Source: Lachnospiraceae bacterium (GTDB lineage: Bacteria; Bacillota; Clostridia; Lachnospirales; Lachnospiraceae). Taken from it: a DNA stretch of 43,352 bases. The position numbers and the translations under genes were made by a program. The notes beneath the pieces are model-generated. The model saw nothing but the letters and a program-made list of their open reading frames with translations. It had not been told where the DNA came from and did no database searches. The DNA lies in assembly GCA_022781395.1 (NCBI GenBank), contig JALETS010000191.1, positions 1 through 43,352 on the forward strand, written 5' to 3'. Below are positions 19,398 to 27,553 of this stretch, piece by piece (the stretch's first letter is position 1; every line of letters starts with the position of its first letter).

Positions 19398-20374
19398 TAC
19401 GCAATACCTCCTTCGTACGCAACAATGCATCTCGCCCTATGGCCGTTTCCAAAATCGTAATTCTTCTGTGGCTTGCTGCATTCTTCTCTTCTGTAAGGAC
19501 ACCGGTCTGCAAAACGGCATCCTCTGATATCATCATAGCTTTCCGGTACCATCCCGGGAATCGCCTGCAACTGCCTGTCCTCATCATCCCGGATCGTGGG
19601 AACCGTATTTAACAATGCCTTTGTATAGGGGTGCTTCGGATGAGTAAATATCTCTTCCGCTGTCGCCTCCTCAATAATCTGCCCCGCATACATGACCAGT
19701 ACCCTGTCTGCCGTATTCGCCACCAGACCGATATCATGGGTAATCAGAATCATAGACATATGATTTTCCTGCTGCAGTGCTTTTAACAGCTTCATAATCT
19801 GCGCCTGTATCGTCACATCCAATGCTGTAGTCGGTTCATCTGCTATAAGAAGCTTCGGGTTGCAGGATAATGCCATGGCAATCATCACACGCTGCCGCAT
19901 ACCACCGGATAAAGTATGGGGATATTTACGGATTACTTGCTCTGCATCAGGCATGCCGACCTTGGTAAGCAGATCTATGGCCCGTTCCCTGGCCTGTTCC
20001 TTGGATAAATGCATATGGATTCTGATACTTTCCGTAAGCTGGCTGCCCACAGTAAATACCGGATTTAAGGAAGTAAGCGGGTCCTGGAAGATCATGGTCA
20101 GTTCATCTCCCCTGATCTGATCCAGTTCTTTTTCCTTCATGGTAAGAAGGTCCTTACCGTCAAAGAGGACAGAGCCGTCAATGACAGCTCCGCCCCTTCC
20201 TAATAATCCCATAATAGACAGTGAGGTAACACTTTTACCGCAGCCTGATTCACCCACAATGCAGACTACTTCACCCTGATCTACGTGAAAACTCACATGA
20301 TCAACACTGATATTTTTACCGTAATCACCGGTAAAGACTGTTGTCAGGTCTTTTACCTCTAACAAATGCTGCAT
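19397..20374 (-). CDS. Peptide ABC transporter ATP-binding protein (OppD/DppD type)
   Basis: The first ATPase of the importer has Walker A GESGCGKSV, Q-loop MIFQDPLTSLNP, signature LSGGMRQRVMIAMAL, Walker B LLIADEPTTALD and the H-loop in ILITHDIGLV. The C-terminal CRFADRCPYRREEC cysteine cluster matches the OppD family. GGGAGG lies just before the ATG, 23 bases after the lipoprotein gene. The product has 325 residues. It forms the nucleotide-binding heterodimer with the following OppF-type protein. Confidence 0.95.
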   Translation of the reverse strand: MQHLLEVKDLTTVFTGDYGKNISVDHVSFHVDQGEVVCIVGESGCGKSVTSLSIMGLLGRGGAVIDGSVLFDGKDLLTMKEKELDQIRGDELTMIFQDPLTSLNPVFTVGSQLTESIRIHMHLSKEQARERAIDLLTKVGMPDAEQVIRKYPHTLSGGMRQRVMIAMALSCNPKLLIADEPTTALDVTIQAQIMKLLKALQQENHMSMILITHDIGLVANTADRVLVMYAGQIIEEATAEEIFTHPKHPYTKALLNTVPTIRDDEDRQLQAIPGMVPESYDDIRGCRFADRCPYRREECSKPQKNYDFGNGHRARCIVAYEGGIA

Positions 20375-20397
20375 CTGTTACCTCCCAGTTTTGTTAA

Positions 20398-22077
20398 TTA
20401 TTCAGTAACATCCCAGTTCTGAACGTCGTTAAAGAAACCGTATGCAGTAGGTTCTGCGCCGACTACACGATTGTTGACCGCCCCCATCTGGCTGATCACA
20501 TAAACAGAGAACATCGGAACATCTTCCTGAACCTTCTTATCTACCACTGCATAGTCAGCCTTTAACTGCTCCACATCTGTGGTGGTCTGTGTATCTTCTA
20601 ATGCTGCGTTTATCTCATCAGCAGCATATCCGGTCCAGCTTCCTTCTCCGCTTAAAAGCCATGCAACATCCGGGTATGGATCAACCGGTGCATAGGTATA
20701 CTGTACTGCCATGATATCATAATCTGTACTTCCCGCTACACTCATCATGCTGGCCAGATCCAGTGTGGTGATCTCCACATTGATTCCTACTGCCGCCCAC
20801 TGTGCTGCCAGGATCTGTGCTCCGTTGACAAATGTGGTATCGCCGGACCATACATAGAAGCGAAGTGTCTGGGAGCCGTCCCAGCCTGCTTCCTCTAAGA
20901 GTGCTTTGGCCTTCTCCGGATCATACGGTAAGGGCTCAATAGAACTGTCATAATACGGGCTTGCCGAAGAAACGAATCCATCAATAACCTCTCCGTTTCC
21001 CTTTAGCAGCTGGTCCACTAACTGCTGTCTGTCAATGGCATAAACAAGTGCCTGACGTACTCTTGCATCAGGAATATTTGCTGTCTGGATAAAAGCAGAC
21101 TGATTGGTAATCGGTGAACCATATACAGCCTTCACATTCTCCAGCTTCTCAATACTTTCATAATCAGTCTCAGGAATAGATGTCATGGTAAGCTGTGTAA
21201 TATCAATCTCACCGGACTGTAATCCCGCATATACCTGGCTTCCGTCTACGATCTTGATATTCAACTTATCAAGCTTCGGTGCACCCTTAAAATAATTCTC
21301 ATTTGCAACATAAGAAATATAATGATCTGCATCATAGTCAGTCAAAAGGAATGGTCCGTCAATCACATCCGGATGATTAAACCAATCTGCAGTTAACAGT
21401 TCCTCTTCACTAAACTGTTCGATCACATGCTTCGGTAATGCACGAAGATATCTTCCGTAAGTATTGTTAAAGGTTGTAAGGGACATGGGATACTTGGATG
21501 TAAACTGAAGTGTCTTGTCATCCAGCACGGTAAGTCCTGCCATGCTTGTGGCGCCTTCCTCCACAAAGCCCTCATCCGTAGTTCCCTCGAATGCATAAAG
21601 CATAAGTGTTGTATTGTTTACAACCGGACTTGCCAGACGAAGCACCGTGTATTCCAGGTCATAGGCTGTAACCGGCTGACCGTCAGACCATGTGGCTGCA
21701 TCATCGATATGGACAACAAAATTGATGTTATCCTCAGTCGTAACAGAATCTGCCAGCATATACTGAAAATTGGAATCCTTATCCAATTCAACAAGTGGCA
21801 AAAACATCAGATCAACCGCATATTTGTTGATCTCTGTCTGGTCAATGACAAAGGGATTGATGCCGCCCAGACTGCTGGTAACACCTACGTTGATAATCTT
21901 CTCACCCTCTGCCGCTTCTGTCGGCGCTGCATCACTGTCTTGTGTAGCAGTTTCCGTCTCTGCAGCATTATCTGTTCCGGTACTGCTGCCGCTGTCAGAT
22001 GAACCGCACGCTGTCAATGATGCCATCATTGCACCTGTCAGCAACAGACTTGCAAGTTTTGCTAACTTTCTTTTCAT
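20398..22077 (-). CDS. Peptide ABC transporter substrate-binding lipoprotein (SBP family 5)
   Basis: This 559-residue extracellular binding protein captures peptides for the ABC importer encoded behind it. It has a charged, hydrophobic signal peptide and the lipobox LTAC with the lipid-anchor cysteine at residue 24. A low-complexity Ser/Gly/Asp/Glu/Thr linker follows. Family 5 landmarks include INPFVIDQ, ATWSDGQPVTAYDLEYTV, VRQALVYAIDRQQLVDQLLKG and PYPDVAWLLSGEGSWTGY. A GAGGAGG ribosome binding site precedes the ATG. The gene is first in the operon and is driven by a near-ideal sigma-A promoter. Ligand specificity (dipeptide, oligopeptide or acyl-peptide) cannot be read from sequence. Confidence 0.95.
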   Translation of the reverse strand: MKRKLAKLASLLLTGAMMASLTACGSSDSGSSTGTDNAAETETATQDSDAAPTEAAEGEKIINVGVTSSLGGINPFVIDQTEINKYAVDLMFLPLVELDKDSNFQYMLADSVTTEDNINFVVHIDDAATWSDGQPVTAYDLEYTVLRLASPVVNNTTLMLYAFEGTTDEGFVEEGATSMAGLTVLDDKTLQFTSKYPMSLTTFNNTYGRYLRALPKHVIEQFSEEELLTADWFNHPDVIDGPFLLTDYDADHYISYVANENYFKGAPKLDKLNIKIVDGSQVYAGLQSGEIDITQLTMTSIPETDYESIEKLENVKAVYGSPITNQSAFIQTANIPDARVRQALVYAIDRQQLVDQLLKGNGEVIDGFVSSASPYYDSSIEPLPYDPEKAKALLEEAGWDGSQTLRFYVWSGDTTFVNGAQILAAQWAAVGINVEITTLDLASMMSVAGSTDYDIMAVQYTYAPVDPYPDVAWLLSGEGSWTGYAADEINAALEDTQTTTDVEQLKADYAVVDKKVQEDVPMFSVYVISQMGAVNNRVVGAEPTAYGFFNDVQNWDVTE

Positions 22078-22130
22078 AATACTCCTCCTCTTGGCATTTA
22101 TTCCTACTATTTAGCTAGGTATTGTATAGA

Positions 22131-22159
22131 ATTATACTTCCAAGCAAAAACAATGTCAA
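22131..22159 (-). promoter_or_regulatory. Consensus sigma-A promoter of the peptide-uptake operon
   Basis: TTGACA (22159..22154), 17 bases, then TATAAT (22136..22131) on the minus strand: both hexamers and the spacing are consensus. The predicted start is about 50 bases upstream of the lipoprotein ATG. Confidence 0.9.
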
Positions 22160-22195
22160 TATTTTTCCCAATAATCGCTTTAGTATAGCATAACC

Positions 22196-22224
22196 TTGAC
22201 AAAAAATGCAATGCGATGTATATA
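22196..22224 (+). promoter_or_regulatory. Sigma-A promoter of the C39-like peptidase gene
   Basis: TTGACA (22196..22201), 17 bases, then TATATA (22219..22224) on the plus strand, ending 33 bases before the ATG. It diverges from the peptide-uptake promoter, with 36 bases between the two -35 boxes. Confidence 0.75.
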
Positions 22225-22257
22225 TTTCATAAGTAAAATAATACAAAGGATTCTATC

Positions 22258-22899
22258 ATGAAAAATGTACTTAATTATCAATCAAGTGAATATGACTGCG
22301 GCCCTGTTGCATTAACCAATGCTATTCGCTACTTATTTGACCGTGAAGTCATCTATCCCGATATCATAAAATATATTATGCTGTATTGCCTGGATTCTTA
22401 CAATGAGCAGGGGGAAGTTGGCAAGCGCGGCACCTCTGCTTCCGCCATGATGTTTCTGAGCAACTGGCTGAACCAGTTCGGAAAGATGAAGAATTTCCCG
22501 ATTTCCTGTGAATTTCTTTCCGGTGAGGATGTATATCTGTCACAAAATTGTAAAATAATCGGAGCGCTGCAGCAAGGCGGTGCTGTTGTACTGCGACTCT
22601 TTCTGGATGTGGGACATTATGTACTGCTGACAGGCATCGAAGGAGACAGCATCTACCTCTTTGATCCCTATTACGAAGAATTGAATGATCCTGAATTGGA
22701 CGAGGAATATCTCTCGGAAGGCATCACTTTTGTAACAGACCAGCCGAAGCGTGCGAATCGCCTTGTTTCCATAGATCGCTTAAACCGGCTGACAGAAGGC
22801 TTTTACGAGATGGGTCCTTATGAAATCCGTGAAGCTCTGATCGTATTTAATCAGGAGACGCGGTTGACTCCCGAAGCAACTATTGATTACTTTATATAA
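22258..22899 (+). CDS. Stand-alone C39-like cysteine peptidase family protein
   Basis: This 213-residue protein is the only convincing plus-strand gene. The N-terminal LNYQSSEYDCGPVALTNAIRYLF has the glutamine (Q8) and catalytic cysteine (C14) arrangement of C39 peptidases, and DVGHYVLLTGIEGDSIYLFDPYY supplies the histidine and aspartate of the triad. There is no signal peptide, membrane segment or ABC transporter domain, so it is not a bacteriocin exporter of the usual kind and should be cytosolic. AAAGGA precedes the ATG. It is flanked by a divergent promoter and a bidirectional terminator and is thus a one-gene unit. Whether it is an active protease is unknown; the substrate is not apparent from the neighbours. 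Confidence 0.8.
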   Translation: MKNVLNYQSSEYDCGPVALTNAIRYLFDREVIYPDIIKYIMLYCLDSYNEQGEVGKRGTSASAMMFLSNWLNQFGKMKNFPISCEFLSGEDVYLSQNCKIIGALQQGGAVVLRLFLDVGHYVLLTGIEGDSIYLFDPYYEELNDPELDEEYLSEGITFVTDQPKRANRLVSIDRLNRLTEGFYEMGPYEIREALIVFNQETRLTPEATIDYFI

Positions 22900-22909
22900 T
22901 TTAAATAAC

Positions 22910-22949
22910 AAAGTCAGGCTTGGCCGATTACAGCAGATAGCCTGACTTT
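22910..22949. terminator. Bidirectional terminator between the C39-like gene and spoVT
   Basis: AAAGTCAGGCT and AGCCTGACTTT form a perfect 11-base-pair stem around an 18-base loop. It sits ten bases after the plus-strand stop codon and 30 bases after the spoVT stop on the other strand, with A/T-rich tails on both sides. Confidence 0.8.
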
Positions 22950-22978
22950 ATTTATATTACAATACCATAAGATTTTCA

Positions 22979-23521
22979 TTATTGTTCCATCTGTCTTCCC
23001 AGAAATCCGGCGGCCGACTGGATCAGTTTCTGTTCAACCTCACCCATCTTGGCTTTATGATCCGTTTCCAGTAAAATTACGGAACCAATCACATCGCCTT
23101 CACAGATAATCGGGCTGATCGCCTCATGGTGAAATTCCTCTGCATCATTACAAATCTGAATAAAATTTCTGTCACCTTTGGCTGCTATCACGCTTTCCCT
23201 ATGATTGATTTTTTCCTCAAGTTCCCTACTGATTGACTTGCCGATCAGGTTTTTCATACCACCGGCCACTGCAATAAACTGATCTCTGTCAGATATCATG
23301 GCAATGTGTCCCGACACCTGTGCCATGCTCTCCGCATACTGCTTGGCAAAGGTTCCCATCTCACCGATTGGAGAATATTTTTTTAGGATAATCTCGCCTT
23401 CCTTATCGGTAAATATTTCCAGGGGATCTGATTCCCTGATGTGGAGCGTTCTGCGAATTTCCTTAGGGATTACGATACGTCCCAGATCATCTATTCTACG
23501 TACAATGCCTGTTGCTTTCAT
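22979..23521 (-). CDS. spoVT: Stage V sporulation protein T, AbrB-type regulator
   Basis: SpoVT tunes late forespore gene expression in spore-formers. The N-terminal swapped-hairpin AbrB DNA-binding domain reads MKATGIVRRIDDLGRIVIPKEIRRTLHIRESDPLEIF, almost identical to the family consensus. The remaining residues 55-180 form the GAF-like sensory domain. Length (180) matches Bacillus SpoVT (178). GGAGG precedes the ATG. A sigma-G-like promoter lies just upstream, consistent with forespore expression. The gene is isolated between the permease gene and the bidirectional terminator. Confidence 0.95.
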   Translation of the reverse strand: MKATGIVRRIDDLGRIVIPKEIRRTLHIRESDPLEIFTDKEGEIILKKYSPIGEMGTFAKQYAESMAQVSGHIAMISDRDQFIAVAGGMKNLIGKSISRELEEKINHRESVIAAKGDRNFIQICNDAEEFHHEAISPIICEGDVIGSVILLETDHKAKMGEVEQKLIQSAAGFLGRQMEQ

Positions 23522-23566
23522 GTGATTTTTTCCTCCAATGCCATATTCTCGCTTTCGCTTTGGAGT

Positions 23567-23595
23567 TATTATGTGGAAATGTCAGAAAAATATTC
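23567..23595 (-). promoter_or_regulatory. Sigma-G-like forespore promoter of spoVT
   Basis: On the minus strand GAATA (23595..23591), 17 bases, then CATAATA (23573..23567). This matches the published Bacillus sigma-G pattern gMATR-N17/18-CATnHTA at every defined position and lies about 45 bases before the spoVT ATG, directly after the permease stop codon. Confidence 0.65.
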
Positions 23596-24999
23596 CTATT
23601 TCCATATTCCTTTGCTCTTACGCACATGATAGTATAAGTCATTTTCCATTGCCATTACCTTTTCCAAAGGAATGCTCTTAAAGACTTTCATTTTCATCTT
23701 AAATTTAATCCAAAGAGCCGAATAAAGCCCAAGTACAACGAAGCATCCACTTGTCAATAACCAGATCATAAGCCTCTCATGAGGATCACTGGAAATATTG
23801 AGAATCATATATACCGTTCCCACAATTCCGATAATGGGGAAAATCACTCCACCCGGCACCTTAAAATTTCTGGGTGCCTTCGGAAGCCGTTTCCGAAAAA
23901 CCAGAAGATCCACATGTGCAAGCACATAAGAGATCATCCAGAATACGGAGCCTGCCAGAATGAGGAACGAAATCATATCAGCCGAACTGTCGCTTAAAAA
24001 GCCGAACACAAGGATCGCCGCACTGACAAACACCTGTCCAAACCACGGTACATTGTGTTTGTTTGTCTTAGAGAAAACCTTAGGAAGCATGTTCATCTTA
24101 GCCATTCCCTGACAGATGACAGCCAGCGAATTTACCGTCGAGTTCTGTGTACTGATAACTGCAAGCGCTCCCACTAATGTCATCCATATTTTGCCTGCCG
24201 TTCCAAGCACTGCATATCCATATACAAGATGGGGAGCTGCCGAATTGGCAAGCTCATCCCATTTCACATAATTATGAAAGCCCAGCACCATAACAGACTG
24301 CATGATAAAGATTAAGAACAATCCTATCATCATACCAAGAGGTACATTCCGCTTGGCATTTTTTACTTCTTTTGAAATGGGGATCGCATATTCCGCTCCG
24401 ATAAACAGCCAGAAGGCAACGGCCGTCATAGCCGCGATATTGCCAAAATCAGCATCCAGTACATAGGGCTGGTCCACCTTGACCCCGACACCCATTCCGA
24501 TCATTCCGATAAAACCCATCGCAACAAGCGAGCCCACTAACAAAAATGCTACAATATCCTGTATCTTGGCAAACATATCCACGCCTCGCAGATTCGCCAG
24601 CAGAATAACCACGGTCATCACAAAGGTATATACAAAGCTTGGTATATTAAGCCCCAGTGTATCTGCAAGAGAGAAGGAAAAAATAGATGCTTCCACTCCG
24701 CAGGACATGGTATTGCAGATGATATAGCCTCCCACCATGGATATGAGAGTCGGGAACGGACCAAGCGCTGCCAGCGTATACTGTGCCAAGCCTCCCGTTG
24801 TATTCGGCATCAGTGCATTAAGTTCCGACAGGGATGCCACCGTTGTCATATTGAGAAGCATTGCGATTGCCATTGCCAGTATAAACGTAACGCCAAGCGT
24901 TCCCGCACCCTCTCCCAGTGAAACAAGACAGCTTGTAGCAACCACAAGTCCCACTGAAATTGATACTACATTTCCTAAGCCTAATTTCTTCTCATTCAT
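23596..24999 (-). CDS. APC superfamily amino acid permease
   Basis: This 467-residue, very hydrophobic protein has about 12 membrane segments and the APC-family opening KKLGLGNVVSISVGLVVATSCLVSLGEGAGTLG, where helix 1 binds substrate. LFIGAEYAIPISKEVKNAKRNVPLGM corresponds to the helix 6 to loop 7 region (FxGxE...EVKNPKRNIP). The C-terminus is a basic cytosolic tail. It should exchange or import an amino acid or amine. AAGGAG precedes the ATG. It starts 20 bases after the PII-like gene and is last in the OCD-AraC-PII-permease unit, so its cargo is probably the substrate or product of the adjacent dehydrogenase locus. Confidence 0.9.
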   Translation of the reverse strand: MNEKKLGLGNVVSISVGLVVATSCLVSLGEGAGTLGVTFILAMAIAMLLNMTTVASLSELNALMPNTTGGLAQYTLAALGPFPTLISMVGGYIICNTMSCGVEASIFSFSLADTLGLNIPSFVYTFVMTVVILLANLRGVDMFAKIQDIVAFLLVGSLVAMGFIGMIGMGVGVKVDQPYVLDADFGNIAAMTAVAFWLFIGAEYAIPISKEVKNAKRNVPLGMMIGLFLIFIMQSVMVLGFHNYVKWDELANSAAPHLVYGYAVLGTAGKIWMTLVGALAVISTQNSTVNSLAVICQGMAKMNMLPKVFSKTNKHNVPWFGQVFVSAAILVFGFLSDSSADMISFLILAGSVFWMISYVLAHVDLLVFRKRLPKAPRNFKVPGGVIFPIIGIVGTVYMILNISSDPHERLMIWLLTSGCFVVLGLYSALWIKFKMKMKVFKSIPLEKVMAMENDLYYHVRKSKGIWK

Positions 25000-25019
25000 A
25001 AGCGAACTCCTTCAATATT

Positions 25020-25367
25020 CTACAGAGCATCTATTCCTTCTTCCCCGGTGCGTACTCTGATCACATTATCGATATCATACACGAAGATCTTGCCATCACC
25101 GATATGCCCCGTATAAAGCTCCTTCTTGATAATATCCAGAATCTTATCGACCTTGCCCGCTTCAACCACAATATTAATCTGCTGCTTCGGCAGCAATTCC
25201 ATTACCTCTTTAAGCTCCACCTCATATTCCTGAGTTCCCATTTCCACGCCACAGCCCAGCACCTGCATGACGGTAACACCTCTCACGCCTACCTTGCTAA
25301 GCTCCTGAATCAGATTGGTAAGCTTCGACATTCCCGTTATCACTTCAATTTTTGATATCTTTCCCAT
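25020..25367 (-). CDS. Diverged PII-family signalling protein (GlnB/GlnK-like)
   Basis: The 115-residue protein aligns without gaps to GlnB. The B-loop TGHIGDGKIFV and C-loop VIRVRTGEEG that bind ATP/ADP are intact, as is the lysine of LLPK (GlnB K58). In the T-loop, GlnB Gln39 and Tyr51 are both replaced by glutamate (E42 and E54 here), and the GFGRQKGHTELYRGAEY segment reads GCGVEMGTQEYEVELKE. Loss of Gln39 argues against normal 2-oxoglutarate sensing, and loss of Tyr51 removes the uridylylation site. It overlaps the AraC gene by 23 bases and precedes an amino acid permease rather than amtB. I infer a nucleotide-responsive regulator of that permease. Confidence 0.88.
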   Translation of the reverse strand: MGKISKIEVITGMSKLTNLIQELSKVGVRGVTVMQVLGCGVEMGTQEYEVELKEVMELLPKQQINIVVEAGKVDKILDIIKKELYTGHIGDGKIFVYDIDNVIRVRTGEEGIDAL

Positions 25368-26169
25368 TTGTTTTTCCTCCCTGTAATCGTTTGTATTGTT
25401 CCAATGTGATCCCCGTATAATTTTTAAATTCCTTCATCATATGCGCTTCATCAAAATAACCACACTCCAAAGCCAGTTCATCATAACGTACATTCCCATT
25501 TCCCAGACTGTCCAAAAGCGTCTGGAATCTGACATACTGTGCAAACTGCTTCGGCGATATGCTATGATAATTCTTGAAAACACGCCTTAAGTAACACGCA
25601 GAATAATTGGTTTCCTCTTCCAGCTCACTCATATTGACCTGTCCCCTGGAACGTGTGATTCTGCTTACCAGATATTCGTTGATCTTCTCCTTATCAGAAA
25701 AAGTGTTCCTGCTGTAGACCAGATTTTCATAAGCCTCCTTGAAGATTCCGCTTCTCTCGTTAATGTCTTTGGCCAGTGCGATTCTTTCGGTCAAATGATC
25801 GCCAAAGATATCTCCGTCGATCTCCACATCATCATTTACCAGCATATCCATGGATAGATCCTTAGGCAGAACTCCCTGCCCCGGCTGAAACCGGACGCCA
25901 AAGCACCAATCCTCATCACCCAGCTCCCATGCCTTGACGCCAAACACAGTTCCGCTTATGTAGGTTGTCGCCTTGCCGCTTCCTATGTTAAAAAGCAGAT
26001 CTATACTGCCATCAGGAACCGCTTTGACCTCATGCGGTCTGTCCTGTCCCAAAGAAAATTCATAGAAGTGCGAAATGCCAAGCTGGGGGCAATTCAGTTT
26101 CTGAAGCTGTTCTACGCCCAGTTCAATATAGGGTTGACGCGGGCTTATAATGGTGCTTTCCTTTTTCAT
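25345..26169 (-). CDS. AraC-family transcriptional regulator
   Basis: The 274-residue protein has a C-terminal two-helix-turn-helix AraC domain (about residues 170-265: VNMSELEEETNYSACYLRRVFKNYHSISPKQFAQYVRFQ and LALECGYFDEAHMMKEFKNYTGITLEQYKRLQ). The N-terminal domain has PDGSIDLLFNIGSG and FGVRFQPGQGV, typical of the AraC ligand-sensing domain seen in many Clostridia regulators. It sits between the OCD-family gene and the PII-like gene in the same direction. It is the obvious candidate to bind the duplicated inverted repeats in front of both units of this locus; that link is inferred. Confidence 0.92.
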   Translation of the reverse strand: MKKESTIISPRQPYIELGVEQLQKLNCPQLGISHFYEFSLGQDRPHEVKAVPDGSIDLLFNIGSGKATTYISGTVFGVKAWELGDEDWCFGVRFQPGQGVLPKDLSMDMLVNDDVEIDGDIFGDHLTERIALAKDINERSGIFKEAYENLVYSRNTFSDKEKINEYLVSRITRSRGQVNMSELEEETNYSACYLRRVFKNYHSISPKQFAQYVRFQTLLDSLGNGNVRYDELALECGYFDEAHMMKEFKNYTGITLEQYKRLQGGKTNGKDIKN

Positions 26170-26196
26170 AGCTGTTCCTCTCTTACAGAGGCATGG

Positions 26197-27330
26197 CTAG
26201 TGCAGTTCGGGTTCCTCCCAAAGCGGAAGCTTCACGCCGATACCAAGCTCCAGTGCTTTCTTATAGACGGTTTCGCCCCATGCAATATCTTCTACAGGCA
26301 TACCACCAACCGAATAAATGATTCTCTGCTTGTCATTGTCTCTTCCCGGCACCTTACCGGTTATCACATCTGCGATGTCAATGATTTCTTCTCTGGTGAT
26401 TTTCTTATCATGTAAAAGATCCATGAACTTACAGCCTACGATCTGCACCGGATCGTAGCTTGGATAGGGATACTCCTCTGCCCATGCCTCATACAATTTA
26501 TAGTTATCTACTACTAATTTGGTATTCTCATCTAAATAAAAGCTTTCGTTAAATCTGGCAGCCGAAGGCATACAGATCAAAGCGCCTTCTTTAATCCATG
26601 CTTCATCAATATACGGGAATAAAGCCTCCTTATCCCCCACACAGGTAGTAGTGCTGATGATATCGCTGTCCTTGATCGCCTCTTCCATAGTCTCACAGAT
26701 TACAATGTTCTTAATCTGCGGATAGTCTGCCTTCACATATTCTACAAAAGAATCAATTCCTTTTTGACTGCGACCCTTGATCTTGATCGTATCAATACCG
26801 GGGCAGACACTCATAAATGCTGCAAGGCTTGTCTTTCCCATAACGCCCGGTCCTACGATAGATACCACTCTGGAATCTTTTCTGGCAAGATATTTGGCTC
26901 CAACACCCGGAATAGCTCCCGTTCTGTATGCGCTCAACAGGTTGGCTGACATCAGTGCAAGCGGTGCTCCCGTATCCTTATCATTCAACATCATCATAAG
27001 AATGGAACGGGGCAGTCCCTTCTGCTTGTTCTCTGTATTGGAACCATACCATTTCATTCCCGCCATCTTAAAGTTGCCGCCTAAGTATGCAGGCATAGCC
27101 ATGAATCTTCTGTCTTCTCCGTTCTTCGGCATTCCTTCAAATTCCGGATTGTCCGGGAAAGTGACCATGCAGCCGTGAGAGTTGTGGTTCTCACCACCCA
27201 TTACATAATCTCCCTTTTTCAGGGTAATCATCATGTCCTCCATGACTTCTACACACTTGCCCATATCCTTGACACCGGCCTTGATCATGTCAGGCTCACT
27301 TAAATATAAAAAATCAATCTTTGCACTCAT
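26197..27330 (-). CDS. Ornithine cyclodeaminase / mu-crystallin family protein
   Basis: The 377-residue protein belongs to the OCD/mu-crystallin fold, NAD(P)-dependent enzymes that deaminate ornithine or reduce or oxidise imino acids. The Rossmann motif VSIVGPGVMGKTS lies in the middle, preceded by GAPLALMSANLLSAYRTGAIPGVGAKYLA, the family core. It is longer than ordinary ornithine cyclodeaminase (about 330-350 residues). As I recall, database entries of this long subtype are sometimes named tyramine oxidase subunit B; I cannot verify that here. GGAGGAG before the ATG at 27330 fixes the start; the track start at 27399 runs back into the leader hairpin. It is the first gene of the second unit. 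Substrate unknown. Confidence 0.85.
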   Translation of the reverse strand: MSAKIDFLYLSEPDMIKAGVKDMGKCVEVMEDMMITLKKGDYVMGGENHNSHGCMVTFPDNPEFEGMPKNGEDRRFMAMPAYLGGNFKMAGMKWYGSNTENKQKGLPRSILMMMLNDKDTGAPLALMSANLLSAYRTGAIPGVGAKYLARKDSRVVSIVGPGVMGKTSLAAFMSVCPGIDTIKIKGRSQKGIDSFVEYVKADYPQIKNIVICETMEEAIKDSDIISTTTCVGDKEALFPYIDEAWIKEGALICMPSAARFNESFYLDENTKLVVDNYKLYEAWAEEYPYPSYDPVQIVGCKFMDLLHDKKITREEIIDIADVITGKVPGRDNDKQRIIYSVGGMPVEDIAWGETVYKKALELGIGVKLPLWEEPELH

Positions 27331-27386
27331 GCGTTCTCCTCCGTTTCCATATATACGCACGGCAGAAAAACACAGCACCAAAGTGC

Positions 27387-27418
27387 AAAAAGACGCCAAC
27401 AGCTACTCTGTTGACGTC
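27387..27418 (-). terminator. Attenuator-like hairpin in the leader of the OCD-family gene
   Basis: GACGTCAACAG-agtag-CTGTTGGCGTC followed by TTTTT on the minus strand is an 11-base-pair intrinsic terminator located between the operator and the ribosome binding site. The same element, GACAAAGrCGTCArC...GTTGGCGyCTTTTT, occurs in front of the dehydrogenase unit. It may also stop read-through from the preceding gene. Confidence 0.75.
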
Positions 27419-27523
27419 TTTGTCATGCATATATATTAGCATATTTGACTTTTACAGTCCATATGTTTCTAAACATATAAATATTTTATTTGTATATCAG
27501 GATTTTACAACTTTTCTGCTGCC

Positions 27524-27546
27524 TTGTATTGTAAAAAGCAATACAA
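27524..27546. promoter_or_regulatory. Perfect inverted-repeat operator, copy 1
   Basis: TTGTATTG-TAAAAAG-CAATACAA is a perfect 8-7-8 inverted repeat located seven bases after the preceding dehydrogenase gene and about 190 bases upstream of the OCD-family gene. A second copy with the same geometry lies at 31071..31093. Confidence 0.75.
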
Positions 27547-27553
27547 CTCTTTC

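Noticed and set aside
25020-25367. Ordinary glnB/glnK of nitrogen metabolism
   Set aside because: No amtB, glnA or glnD-related gene is nearby and the T-loop key residues differ, so a gene symbol is not justified.
27436-27462. Leader peptide MDCKSQIC before the OCD-family gene (and MVKSNQ at 31038..31058)
   Set aside because: Both are short ATG frames in comparable positions, but neither has a ribosome binding site or a run of regulatory codons, so chance is the simpler explanation.
27461-27478. Inverted repeat ATATGTTT-CT-AAACATAT in the OCD-gene leader
   Set aside because: It is perfect but in very A/T-rich DNA and has no counterpart in the second leader; it could be an operator but I cannot support it.
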